Below the pieces are notes generated by a model that saw nothing but the letters and a program-made list of their open reading frames with translations, did no database searches and was not told where the DNA came from. From CAZHVS01 sp964536015 (GTDB lineage Bacteria; Bacteroidota; Ignavibacteria; Ignavibacteriales; Ignavibacteriaceae), in assembly GCA_964536015.1 (NCBI GenBank), contig CAZHVS010000006.1, positions 1-64,000 on the forward strand: a DNA stretch of 64,000 bases, in the 5' to 3' direction. A program made the position numbers and the translations under genes. Positions 23,895 through 32,689 of the stretch are shown piece after piece; positions within the stretch are counted from its first letter, which is position 1, and every line of letters starts with the position of its first letter.

Positions 23895-24872
23895 TTACAA
23901 TTTCCGTTGTGCTTCTTCAAGTATTTGTAAAACCTGAAGAGCATGTAGTCCGTCAGTTAACGGTTTAGTGTTTTCCATTATCGATTTATAAAAATGCTTC
24001 TGCTCTTCTGCAAGCGGCTGGACAGTTTCAATTTCAAGTATCTCTTCTTCCGATTCAAATTTTTCAAGTCCGCCATCTTTTACAGAGAATCCTTTTGGAT
24101 AAAACTTTAGTTTGCCTTCTTTAATTACATCATCAAATACAAGCATTCCCTTGTCGCCTATAACCACAAGTCTCTGCTCCTTAAAAGGATGAAGCCAGCT
24201 TACATAAATATGAGCATGAACATTATCGGGATAAGTAAGATGAGTTATAGTTGTGTCTTCAATATGGTTCTGTAAAAAGCGGGCACCTTTTGCCTCAATT
24301 GATTGAGGATAACTACCGGTTAAATATTGAATTATTGAAATATCGTGCGGTGCAAAACTCCATAGTATATTTTCTTCTGAACGTACTGTGCCAAGATTTA
24401 ACCTGTTACTGTAAATGTATTGAAGTTTTCCAATCTTCCCTTTTTCAATTTCTTCTTTCATTCTTATAATTGCAGGATGATAAAGAAGTACATGTCCTAC
24501 CATTAGCTTAAGATTGTTCTTTTCTGCAACATCAAGCAGATGTTTTGCTTCTGATGAGATTAATGTTATTGGTTTTTCAACAAGAACATTTTTCCCGCTT
24601 TCAAGACAGGCAAGTGAAACTTTATAATGCGTCTCAGCAGAGGTTGCAATAATTACTGCATTTATTTCATCTGATTTTACAATTTCATTTATGTCAGTTG
24701 TGAATTGAATTTTTTCGCTTACCTGCTTTACTTTTTCTGATGCCGCTGAATTCAGGTCATTTACAAGTAATAAATTTTCATTTAATAAAGAGTAAGCTGT
24801 TTTTACGTGGTTAAATCCCCACTTGCCGCAGCCAATTACTGCAGCTTTAATTTTATTGTAGTCTGAGTTCAT
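23895..24872 (-). CDS. Gfo/Idh/MocA oxidoreductase, WbpB-like
   Basis: A 325-residue NAD(P)-dependent sugar dehydrogenase. The Rossmann motif is AVIGCGKWGFNH (11-22), EKP (99-101) carries the catalytic Lys, and SFAPHDISIIQYLTG holds the downstream His. WbpB oxidises C3 of UDP-GlcNAcA, the step before amination by WbpE. Position in the same block as WbpE-like and WbpD-like enzymes supports that role. ATG start. Its upstream neighbour is toxin-antitoxin debris, so coupling to the epimerase upstream has been disturbed. Confidence 0.85.
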   Translation of the reverse strand: MNSDYNKIKAAVIGCGKWGFNHVKTAYSLLNENLLLVNDLNSAASEKVKQVSEKIQFTTDINEIVKSDEINAVIIATSAETHYKVSLACLESGKNVLVEKPITLISSEAKHLLDVAEKNNLKLMVGHVLLYHPAIIRMKEEIEKGKIGKLQYIYSNRLNLGTVRSEENILWSFAPHDISIIQYLTGSYPQSIEAKGARFLQNHIEDTTITHLTYPDNVHAHIYVSWLHPFKEQRLVVIGDKGMLVFDDVIKEGKLKFYPKGFSVKDGGLEKFESEEEILEIETVQPLAEEQKHFYKSIMENTKPLTDGLHALQVLQILEEAQRKL

Positions 24873-24907
24873 AGTAAATTAATGTTTATTTTTAGATTAA
24901 GAATTAG

Positions 24908-25045
24908 TTACTTCATTTCTGATTTAATAAATTTTTTTAATTGTGAGTTAAAATGTCTCTGAATTTCCTGAATTGTTACTTTATATTTTATATTAAGATG
25001 TTTTAGTTTCTCATCATCTATGTCATCAATATAAGTCAACTGCAT
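24908..25045 (-). pseudogene. Possible C-terminal remnant of an AbiEii-type nucleotidyltransferase
   Basis: From ATG at 25045 the frame gives MQLTYIDDIDDEKLKHLNIK and ends at 24908. The QLTYxDD start resembles the C-terminal ALTYFxD segment of AbiEii-type nucleotidyltransferases. It overlaps the 72-codon frame upstream by 10 bp in a different phase, so the two may be one gene with a frameshift and a large internal deletion. Confidence 0.35.
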
Positions 25046-25254
25046 TGTAAAGATTTTTTTGTCATGCCGGGTATAAACTTTTTTGCGAAATCGAATAATT
25101 CATCCAAACTATTCAACCACACTTCTTTACATAAATCCTTGCCATAAGTATTAAAGATTTTATGAATATCTATAATATCTCCGAACCTCAGAACATGTTC
25201 CATTTTCAACTCTTTATTTGAAGGTCTGGATTTGTAAGAATAAAAAATATTCAT
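25036..25254 (-). pseudogene. 72-codon fragment, likely remnant of a nucleotidyltransferase-partner gene
   Basis: ATG start at 25254. The centre, MEHVLRFGDIIDIHKIFNTY then GKDLCKEVWLNSL, resembles the DUF6922-type small proteins that accompany AbiEii nucleotidyltransferases (from memory, unverified). The tail SLDELFDFAKKFIPGMTKK then looks like the end of the nucleotidyltransferase itself, followed out of frame by 24908-25045. I read this as a decayed gene pair, not a working system. Confidence 0.45.
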
Positions 25255-25266
25255 TAAGCGTCAAGG

Positions 25267-26277
25267 TTAAAGTTTATAATAGTTTTTATACCAGTTAAAA
25301 AACTTTTTTATTCCTTCTTCAATTGATGTTGAAGGCTTAAAGTTTATGTCATTAGCAAGACTATCGATATTAGCATAAGTCTCCGGTACATCTCCCGGCT
25401 GTATAGGCAGCAGATTTTTAATTGACTTCTTTCCAAGATTTTCTTCAATCAGCTCAATAAATTTTAGTAATTCAACAGGTTGATTGTTGCCGATGTTATA
25501 AATCCTGTAAGGAGCAAAACTGGATGAAGGATCAGGAGCTTCTGATTTCCAGTTCAAATTTGGTTCAGGTATTTTTGTAATTAATCTGAAAACACCTTCC
25601 ACTATATCATCAATATAGGTGAAGTCTCTTTTCATCTTTCCAAAATTATAAACGTCAATTGGTTTATCATTCAATATTGCATTTGCAAAAAGGAATAGAG
25701 CCATATCGGGTCTGCCCCATGGTCCATAAACAGTAAAAAATCTTAAGCCTGTCGTAGGTAGCCCGTACAATACCGAATAAGTATGAGCAAGAAGTTCATT
25801 CGATTTTTTTGTAGCTGCATACAATGATACCGGGTGATCTACATTATGATGCACTGAAAAAGGCATTACAGTATTAGCACCATAAACAGAACTTGAAGAA
25901 GCATAAACAAGATGTTTTACTTTTCCATAACGGCATCCTTCAAGAATATGAAGAAATCCGGTAAGATTAGAATGCACATATGCGTGTGGATTGATAGTTG
26001 AATAACGAACGCCAGCCTGTGCTGCAAGATTAACAACGTAATCGAACTTGTGCCTATCAAAGAATGCCTGCATTCCGGCTTCATCTGCAAGGTCAAGTTT
26101 TTCGAAAGAGAAATTTTTAAATTCTGCAAGGATATTAAGACGTGCCTCCTTCAAACGTACGTCGTAATAGTTGTTAATATTGTCAAGACCAACAACTTCA
26201 TAACCGTTTTCACATAGTTTTTTACTTAAGTGAAAACCGATAAATCCTGCAGCACCGGTGACTAGTATTTTTTCCAA
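25267..26277 (-). CDS. NAD-dependent epimerase, UDP-glucuronate 4-epimerase-like
   Basis: A short-chain dehydrogenase/epimerase of 336 residues. GAAGFIG (8-14) binds NAD; the catalytic pair is Tyr153/Lys157 (SLYAATKKS). The features YYDVRLKEARL (38-47), NLAAQAGVRYS and the C-terminal PGDVPETYA are those of UDP-glucuronate 4-epimerases, giving UDP-galacturonate, or of the acetamido equivalents (WbpP-like). Start is TTG, with TTGGAAAAAATACTAG fitting the expected N-terminus. It follows the aminotransferase by 12 bp. Confidence 0.83.
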   Translation of the reverse strand: MEKILVTGAAGFIGFHLSKKLCENGYEVVGLDNINNYYDVRLKEARLNILAEFKNFSFEKLDLADEAGMQAFFDRHKFDYVVNLAAQAGVRYSTINPHAYVHSNLTGFLHILEGCRYGKVKHLVYASSSSVYGANTVMPFSVHHNVDHPVSLYAATKKSNELLAHTYSVLYGLPTTGLRFFTVYGPWGRPDMALFLFANAILNDKPIDVYNFGKMKRDFTYIDDIVEGVFRLITKIPEPNLNWKSEAPDPSSSFAPYRIYNIGNNQPVELLKFIELIEENLGKKSIKNLLPIQPGDVPETYANIDSLANDINFKPSTSIEEGIKKFFNWYKNYYKL

Positions 26278-26289
26278 TTTTTAAAGTGT

Positions 26290-27510
26290 TTATTTATAAT
26301 TTTTCATGCAATCGCAGTGAAGACATTCAACAGAGTGTTTATCTGCAGTTGCCTGGAATTCTTTAATGCTATCAACTACAAATTTTATTTGTTCCGTTGT
26401 TAACTCAGGATAAATTGGTAATGCAACTGTGTCCTTTGCAGCACAATTTGAATAAGGATAATTAGCATCAACTGCATTAAGATAAGCGAAACACTCCTGC
26501 CTATGAAAAGGAACTGGATAGTAAATTTCTGTGCCTATTTCTTTTTCTGTCAAGAATTTCCTTAATGCGTCTCTTCTTTCAACACGAATAATATACTGGT
26601 TATATATGTGATAATTCTTATGCCCTGTTTCCTTATAAACTGCTTTTGGCAGAAGAACCGGATTCTTACTATCGAATACTAATTTTCCTTCAGCTTCCGC
26701 AAGCCCTGCTTCAATAAACAACTTTGTATATAGAGCAGCATTTTCTCTTCTCTTTGCAGACCAAGCATCAAGATGAGGAAGCTTAACGTTAAGAACCGCA
26801 GCCTGTATTTCATCTATTCTAAAATTTCCACCAATTATCTTATGATAATATTTTGGCTTTCCTCCATGAACTCTCATTATTCTTAATTTTTCACCAAGTG
26901 CATCATCATCAGTTACAACAAGCCCGCCATCACCAAATCCACCAAGATTTTTACTCGGGAAGAAAGAGAAACATCCTATTGTTCCAATTGTGCCTACCAT
27001 CTTTCCATCTTTATACTGTACACCAATTGCCTGTGCACCGTCTTCTATTACTGCAAGATTATGTTTTTTAGCAATCGTCATCACAGGTTCCATATCGGCA
27101 CTCTGTCCATAAAGGTGAACCGGTATTATTGCTTTGGTTTTTGAGGTGATTTTCTTTTCAATATCCGAAGGAAGAATATTAAAAGTGACAGGATCAACGT
27201 CTGTAAATACTGGAACTGCATTAAGTCTTGCAACAACACCTGCTGTAGCAAAGAATGAGTAAGTAGGAACTATTACTTCGTCGCCGGGTTTAATATCAAT
27301 TGCCATCAAAGCAATTAACAAAGCATCTGTTCCTGAAGAGACACCGATCGCATATTTGCAGCCAAGATAATCGCACATATTTTTTTCAAGTTTTGTAACT
27401 TCTGGACCAAGAATAAAATACTGGGACTCAGCAACTTTTATGAGGGTTTCATCTATTTCTTTTTTAATGGTTTTGTATTGTGCTTTAAGATCTAAAAGAG
27501 GTACTTTCAT
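26290..27510 (-). CDS. DegT/DnrJ/EryC1 aminotransferase, WbpE-like
   Basis: A 406-residue PLP-dependent sugar aminotransferase. PLP Lys187 is in FFPSKNLGG, cofactor-binding Asp is in AVIEDGAQAIG (154-164), and VPTYSFFATAGV precedes it. WbpE transfers an amino group from glutamate to C3 of the 3-keto uronic acid. The C-terminal 20 residues (VECLHCDCMKNYK) add a Cys-rich tail, an unusual touch. It is the first gene of block 2, and its ATG is preceded by a 230-bp leader carrying a hairpin and a GGGCGGAGC element. Confidence 0.87.
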   Translation of the reverse strand: MKVPLLDLKAQYKTIKKEIDETLIKVAESQYFILGPEVTKLEKNMCDYLGCKYAIGVSSGTDALLIALMAIDIKPGDEVIVPTYSFFATAGVVARLNAVPVFTDVDPVTFNILPSDIEKKITSKTKAIIPVHLYGQSADMEPVMTIAKKHNLAVIEDGAQAIGVQYKDGKMVGTIGTIGCFSFFPSKNLGGFGDGGLVVTDDDALGEKLRIMRVHGGKPKYYHKIIGGNFRIDEIQAAVLNVKLPHLDAWSAKRRENAALYTKLFIEAGLAEAEGKLVFDSKNPVLLPKAVYKETGHKNYHIYNQYIIRVERRDALRKFLTEKEIGTEIYYPVPFHRQECFAYLNAVDANYPYSNCAAKDTVALPIYPELTTEQIKFVVDSIKEFQATADKHSVECLHCDCMKNYK

Positions 27511-27739
27511 TTTATAACCTTTATAAATTATAATTAAATATTTTCAGTTTATTTGTGTTTAAAGCTCCGCCCTGTAAGCCACAAATTTCTTACCGGCTGT
27601 TTGAGGAAAAAGAAGAGAAGTTGGATGAGAAGTTGATTCTATGAAGATTAAAAGCATTCTCCCTTTTTCAGCTCACTTAAGTTAAAAGAATTAATTTCTT
27701 TTGTAAAAATATCAAAAAGAAACAATAAGAAAAATTGAT
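27511..27739 (-). promoter_or_regulatory. Intergenic leader of the WbpE-like operon
   Basis: A 229-bp gap, the longest inside blocks 1-2. On the minus strand it holds an AT-rich inverted repeat AAAAGAA/TTCTTTT (27684-27702), a CT-rich stretch (27600-27660) and the hairpin/GGGCGGAGC element at 27561-27596. A TTGATA with a weak AT-rich -10 is present but not convincing. Confidence 0.4.
27561..27596 (-). promoter_or_regulatory. Hairpin plus GGGCGGAGC, ops/JUMPstart-like element
   Basis: Read on the minus strand, CCGGTAAG pairs with CTTACAGG (one G/A mismatch, 10-base loop; 27589-27596 with 27571-27578) and is followed at once by GCGGAGCTTT. The overall shape, a hairpin then GGGCGG-AGC in the leader of a polysaccharide operon, recalls the JUMPstart/ops element recognised by RfaH-type NusG paralogues. 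The match is not exact (ops is GGCGGTAGCGTG) and no such factor is in this window, so the role is inference. Confidence 0.35.
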
Positions 27740-29365
27740 TTAAAATCCATAATTAACTCCAACACTTAAGAAGCTTTTTTTACCAATCTTATAAGAAAGC
27801 AAGCGGGCTGTATCATCATCTCTTATATCTGAGTAAATGTATTCCATTTCTCCAAATAAATCGTGCAAATACTCATAAGATATTTTAATTCCAAGGTTCA
27901 ATTCTTTTCTTAAAGGTGAATATAAAAATTCTTCAGAAGTTCGATTGGAATAGGCAAGATAAATATCTTTCAATCCACCTTTTCTTATTCTTTCAATAAA
28001 CGCTTTTGTTTTTAATCCTCTTAAAGGTTGATAGTCTATCTGAAATCTGAATTGGTCTGCATTTTGCCCCAGCCAGTGCCCAAGCGAATAACCAAGATGT
28101 TTGAAAGTTGTTACTGCATCTTTGTGTTCATAAACCCATGGATTAATGCGCGTGTATTCTACGTTGAGGTCGAGATTATAATTGAGCAGATTATAATATT
28201 TACTTCCTATGGTAAATCCAACCCATGTATTATGGAAATCTTCGTTCAAAATATTTCTAACTTCCAGCACATCAAGAAAAACATTCGCATAAAAGTAAAG
28301 ACTTTTTGGATACTTTGCAGATATTCCAAAATAAATTTGTCCATTACCGTCTTCAATACTTCCCCTGCCCATATTGTGATCAATCAATTTAAAAAACATA
28401 AACGGAATCAAAAATTCTGGTCTTGGTGAAGCACTTGAATAAATAATTGAATTACCTAAAAAAACATCTAACCAGTCAGTTGGAGAAACTGCCAGCATAT
28501 TTGCTGCAATATATTTCTCTTTATATTTTTTTCTTAGCTGCGGTTGAGAAGAACCATTATAATTATAATAAAAATATGATGAGTCTGGAACAAGAGAAGT
28601 CAACCATCCGTGTATATAATAAAACCTGAACCACTCTTTGGGTTTAAGTTCTAACCTTATTTGTGGATAAGAAGGAGCTTTAGTTGAAAGAATTAGATTT
28701 CCAAAATTTCCATAACCCCAGGTTAAATAATCTTTTATTAAGCTTACACTTCCCCAGCTCCAGTTAAAATTAATACTTCCATTTACATCACTGTATTCTA
28801 TACCATTTTTAACCTGTTTATACCAAGCTCCAGTCCTGGGTGAAAAACTTTTTTCTTTATCAACATAATCTCCGAACTCTCCTTTATCTCTAAGATTCAA
28901 ATCGGCAGCGAACCAATCTGAATAGGAAGTGTAAATTCTTGCACCAACAGTTCGATTATGTCCGCTTTTCCCATCAAAAGAATTAATGCAATATCCCAAA
29001 ACAGGAGATAGTTCAATATTAAAAAGTGAATCGGAATATTGGTAAAGATTCCATCGTTTGTCTTTACGTTCAAGTTCGTAAGCAAAATCTTCTTTGTACC
29101 ATTGTAGAAGCTCAAGTTCAACAGAATTTAATTCAGATGCATTGGCTTCAATTTGTTTGAGATATTTGCCTATGTCCTTGCGGGGAATTGGTTTTACTTC
29201 AGAATTAAAATGAATAATTTTTCTTGCAGACATTTCTTCAAGAAAATCATAAACATCTTTATACAAAGGAGCATAGACAACCTGTGAATAAATGACTTCA
29301 ACTTTCAATAAGAAGAAAAGCGAAAAGAAGATAAAAAATAATTTTTTATTAAAGGATGGTCTCAA
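27740..29365 (-). CDS. Wzi-like outer-membrane capsule assembly protein
   Basis: A 541-residue protein with a clear N-terminal signal peptide (KKLFFIFFSLFFLLKVEVIYSQ, cleavage about 28). The rest alternates hydrophobic and polar residues with many aromatics as in an outer-membrane beta-barrel, ending in GVNYGF with a terminal Phe. The family resemblance (PF14052, capsule assembly Wzi) fits its place at the end of a polysaccharide block. Wzi proteins help attach capsule at the cell surface. Start is TTG, only 15 bp after the phosphoglycosyl transferase. Confidence 0.8.
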   Translation of the reverse strand: MRPSFNKKLFFIFFSLFFLLKVEVIYSQVVYAPLYKDVYDFLEEMSARKIIHFNSEVKPIPRKDIGKYLKQIEANASELNSVELELLQWYKEDFAYELERKDKRWNLYQYSDSLFNIELSPVLGYCINSFDGKSGHNRTVGARIYTSYSDWFAADLNLRDKGEFGDYVDKEKSFSPRTGAWYKQVKNGIEYSDVNGSINFNWSWGSVSLIKDYLTWGYGNFGNLILSTKAPSYPQIRLELKPKEWFRFYYIHGWLTSLVPDSSYFYYNYNGSSQPQLRKKYKEKYIAANMLAVSPTDWLDVFLGNSIIYSSASPRPEFLIPFMFFKLIDHNMGRGSIEDGNGQIYFGISAKYPKSLYFYANVFLDVLEVRNILNEDFHNTWVGFTIGSKYYNLLNYNLDLNVEYTRINPWVYEHKDAVTTFKHLGYSLGHWLGQNADQFRFQIDYQPLRGLKTKAFIERIRKGGLKDIYLAYSNRTSEEFLYSPLRKELNLGIKISYEYLHDLFGEMEYIYSDIRDDDTARLLSYKIGKKSFLSVGVNYGF

Positions 29366-29379
29366 CGTAATAAATTATT

Positions 29380-30417
29380 TCAGGCACTTCGTGCCTTCTT
29401 AAAAAGAATGTTATAAAATACTTTGAAAAAATACTTTGTATCAGTAAGCAATGGATGTTCATCATAAGCATTCAAATACTTCTCTTCTGATTGCATTATT
29501 TCATCAAGAGTTTTTGGCATATCAGCATAGAACGGTGGTATCAATCCCGGCTTATATTTAATCCGTCTGTTACGGATTTCTTCTTTATAAATATTAAAAT
29601 ATTGCCTGCTGATTGGTCTTATTCCAACAAGTTTTAGTTCACCCTTAAGCCAGTTATAAATCATCGGCAATTCATCAATCCAGAATTTTCTAAGTACTTT
29701 ACCCCAACCGGTAATTCTAAAATCGTCTTTAAATTTTCCGCCTTCTTTAAGTGAATTTACTTTGTAAACAAATTCCTGCAGGTATTCTGAATAAGGATGC
29801 ATCGTACGAAGTTTATATACGTTAATGATCTTTCCCATTCTACCAATTCTTGGCATTTTAATTATAAATCCATAAGAGGGTTTGCTGCCGCTTGCAGGCT
29901 CTTTAACTTTTTTAACGACGAAATAAATAAGATTATTAATTTCTCTATAGTTAACAATTTCAAATCCACAGGAAATTAATCTGCCAAGAGTCTCTGGAAG
30001 AGATATAACTCTGTTCTTTCCACCAGTCAGATAGAAATATAATTTTTTGGTAGGACTAATTTTGGGAAAGACACGGTGAATAATAAAATCGAAAAAGTAA
30101 ATTGGATAAGAAAACAATCTTGGTAGTTTTTTTAGAATTCTCTTTTTGCGTTCATCCTTCGACTCTACGCAACCCGCAAAAACGCCTTCTTGTGGCAATT
30201 TAGAATTGACAGAATTAAAAAATTTGTTAATAAATCGAATATCATTAATTTTTTTAAAGTTTATCAAACAGCGGGTAGGATTATCTTCAAGAGCATCAAT
30301 ATTAAACTGATTACTTGTCTCAAGAATTTTGGTTGACTTCAATTCAAGATCTATATAATCTTCTAAGAAGTCAAGTACTCTCAAATCAATATGTTTTAAT
30401 ATTTCGTATCTAAGCAC
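29380..30417 (-). CDS. Bacterial sugar transferase (undecaprenyl-phosphate phosphoglycosyl transferase)
   Basis: Transfers a sugar-1-phosphate to undecaprenyl phosphate to start the repeat unit. The 345-residue protein has the catalytic domain in its C-terminal half: NVYKLRTMHPYSEY (about 207), FRITGWGKVLRKFWIDELPM and NWLKGELKLVGIRP, with the Asp-Glu of the DELP motif. The N-terminal 170 residues lack the multi-helix membrane domain of WbaP, and only a short hydrophobic stretch (YPIYFFDFIIHRVF) is seen, so it is of the monotopic type with an extra soluble N-terminal part. Start is GTG; it overlaps the DUF354 gene by 22 bp. It is the only initiating enzyme in the window. Confidence 0.86.
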   Translation of the reverse strand: MLRYEILKHIDLRVLDFLEDYIDLELKSTKILETSNQFNIDALEDNPTRCLINFKKINDIRFINKFFNSVNSKLPQEGVFAGCVESKDERKKRILKKLPRLFSYPIYFFDFIIHRVFPKISPTKKLYFYLTGGKNRVISLPETLGRLISCGFEIVNYREINNLIYFVVKKVKEPASGSKPSYGFIIKMPRIGRMGKIINVYKLRTMHPYSEYLQEFVYKVNSLKEGGKFKDDFRITGWGKVLRKFWIDELPMIYNWLKGELKLVGIRPISRQYFNIYKEEIRNRRIKYKPGLIPPFYADMPKTLDEIMQSEEKYLNAYDEHPLLTDTKYFFKVFYNILFKKARSA

Positions 30418-31514
30418 GTTTTAAACTTAATTTGAAAATCCGGAGTTTGCAACAAAATTTTTCTGCTTTCAGGAAAATTTTCAATAAACCAACGCATAAA
30501 ATCAGAAACGTCAATCTTATCTTTGAGCATCGCAGTTCGTTTTTTTTGCCAGAGAATTTTATTATCATCCTTTTTTAACAATTCATCAATTTTGTTAAAA
30601 AGAACTTCTTCTCCTCCGGCTTTTACACCAATCGTTAAATTATATTTTCTTTCAAGTTCTTCAAGATACCCGATTTTGTTTACAAAATCATTATATCTTA
30701 AAGATGGTGTTCCAAGTACTGCCGCTTCAGCAGCCATAGTTTGACTATCACCAATATACATATCTGCAAAATATAAAACGTGATGTATGTCAGATGGAGC
30801 TACAGGTAAAATATGTTTTTTCAATTTTAAAGGAATTTCTCTTTCGGATGAAATAAAAACATTTCCATAAGGGAGCAATTTCTGAATCAACTTTTCTGCA
30901 AGCTGGTCAGTAATACCTGTCTTACCTGTATCGTGATGAGCGGAAAGTTTAGAGAATCTAATTAAAAAATATTTTCCGGTAGTTGGATGGAATAGATCGC
31001 TTACCTTTGACTTATCTGCATTAAAATACTTTGGATGCAAATAAGAAAGCTCATGATAACCTTCATAAAAAGTTGCTTTATATTTCCATTTACCAACTTT
31101 GCAAGCTGATGGAACAAGAATAGAAGTCGCTAAAGGATATGCCATCTTTGCAAATAAAGGGACAACATCAAAATCATCTTCGTTCACCACAATTGAAGGA
31201 ATATTCAACAATTTTCCAACATGTGTAATATCTGGAGACGTTCCCACCATTAAATTCTGCCGATTTCTAATCACAATTTTAATCAACTCAACATCTCGTC
31301 TTAACAAACTTGATGCAATCGAAAGCTTAGTATCTCCCCTTTCTTTTGGATAAAGATTGTAATATTTCCATCCCTCATTTTCTACCAGTTGAATAAGCAC
31401 ATCTCTTTTTTTTAGTGCAATGGAAACATCGTGATTATTTGACTGTAATTTCTTAATTACATTTTTAAATAAGTGAAAATGAGCCGGATGTCCTAAGTAG
31501 AAAAGAATTTTCAT
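30396..31514 (-). CDS. DUF354 family protein (GT-B-like)
   Basis: A 372-residue DUF354 (PF04007) protein. It starts KILFYLGHPAHFHLFKNVI, the family hallmark, and shows NLMVGTSPDITHVGKLL, IVVNEDDFDVV and GDSQTMAAEAAVLGTPS. The fold is GT-B-like; a member's reaction is not established. It overlaps both the toroid gene upstream (4 bp) and the phosphoglycosyl transferase downstream (22 bp), so all three are probably translated together. Confidence 0.82.
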   Translation of the reverse strand: MKILFYLGHPAHFHLFKNVIKKLQSNNHDVSIALKKRDVLIQLVENEGWKYYNLYPKERGDTKLSIASSLLRRDVELIKIVIRNRQNLMVGTSPDITHVGKLLNIPSIVVNEDDFDVVPLFAKMAYPLATSILVPSACKVGKWKYKATFYEGYHELSYLHPKYFNADKSKVSDLFHPTTGKYFLIRFSKLSAHHDTGKTGITDQLAEKLIQKLLPYGNVFISSEREIPLKLKKHILPVAPSDIHHVLYFADMYIGDSQTMAAEAAVLGTPSLRYNDFVNKIGYLEELERKYNLTIGVKAGGEEVLFNKIDELLKKDDNKILWQKKRTAMLKDKIDVSDFMRWFIENFPESRKILLQTPDFQIKFKTCLDTKY

Positions 31515-32689
31515 TTACCAATCTCTTTTGCAAGAAGAGTTGAAAGCGCAAGAGCCATCCAGGCTTGAGACCACCGCATATAGTTTATTTTATTTTTATA
31601 TAACTTATTAACTTGGTAATAAAAGTATCCTTTTTCATCAAACATATTTTGAATTGTCCATTCAGCTATAGTCCTGGCAAAATCAAAGTAGCGGGGATGA
31701 AGATGTTTTAATAAAGAAAAAATAATTATTCCTTGTGCCTGGTTATGAATATCAACAGGATAATCAGCAGGAAATCTCCACCTACTTCTGCCATCAGGAT
31801 AAAACTGGTTTTGGTAATAAAAATTTGCACCGAGAGATAATGCGGTTAAATATTTTTTGTCTTCAAGTTTTGTAAGGTTGATAATATTGAACAATGATTC
31901 TAATACATATCCTTGATGGAAATCAACTTGCTTTCTCTCTGCTCCATTATTAATGTTAATGCTATAATTCCATCTCCCATCTTTTTGTTGATGTCCAAGA
32001 GTAAAATCAACTGCCCTTACAATTAGCCTAATTAATTCATCGTCATGTGTTATTGAATAAATTATTGAAAGAGTTTCTGCGGCAAGCATATTTGCATTAT
32101 AAGTACAATCTTTTGTTTTGGGAGTGTAACTGAAACATATTCCTTCTTTTGTCACAGTAAGATGTAAGTCTTTTATTATAAAATCTTTTATATCTACTAA
32201 TATTTTTTTTGTCTCAGCGTCTCCAGAAATTTTATAATAGTCAAATAATGCTTTTGCAATTATGGAAGTAATAACGATTGTAGGAGTATCAAACATCATT
32301 TTATACTTAAAACCAAAATTCCAGCAAGCTCCAGAATATGAATTTAGTTTTAGCTTGATCAAATCGTTTTTCACAGCCCTGGCTTTATCAAGAAATATTC
32401 TTTTCTCTTCTTCATCATTTGAAAGTAAACTCATATAGCAATAAGTTTTTAAAAATAGACCCAGGGTTTTTGGCATCCTTGATTTTTGTATGCCCGCAAG
32501 TTTACGAAAATTAACAGGACATTTTTTAAAAAATTGAGTAATTAGAGTATTCGAGTAAACATTGTTTAATACCCATTGCGCTTCTGTAACCTTCAGTCCA
32601 TCATAAATATCGTAACCTGAATAATCATCACGTTCAGCATTTTCAAGCAATCTATTGAGGGTATATTCAACCTGTTTTTGTGTAATCAT
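31511..32689 (-). CDS. Alpha/alpha-toroid protein (first of two), likely carbohydrate-active
   Basis: A 392-residue, mostly helical protein with repeated aromatic-containing helix pairs (LGLFLKTYCYMSLL, DTPTIVITSIIAKALFDYY, GHQQKDGRWNYS, VDFHQGYVLESLFNI), as in (alpha/alpha)6 toroids related to glycoside hydrolases, lyases and C5-epimerase-like domains. There is no signal peptide, so it acts in the cytoplasm. Catalytic residues cannot be assigned. A second protein of the same fold class is at 33405. Annotation in databases for such proteins is unreliable. Confidence 0.6.
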   Translation of the reverse strand: MITQKQVEYTLNRLLENAERDDYSGYDIYDGLKVTEAQWVLNNVYSNTLITQFFKKCPVNFRKLAGIQKSRMPKTLGLFLKTYCYMSLLSNDEEEKRIFLDKARAVKNDLIKLKLNSYSGACWNFGFKYKMMFDTPTIVITSIIAKALFDYYKISGDAETKKILVDIKDFIIKDLHLTVTKEGICFSYTPKTKDCTYNANMLAAETLSIIYSITHDDELIRLIVRAVDFTLGHQQKDGRWNYSININNGAERKQVDFHQGYVLESLFNIINLTKLEDKKYLTALSLGANFYYQNQFYPDGRSRWRFPADYPVDIHNQAQGIIIFSLLKHLHPRYFDFARTIAEWTIQNMFDEKGYFYYQVNKLYKNKINYMRWSQAWMALALSTLLAKEIGK

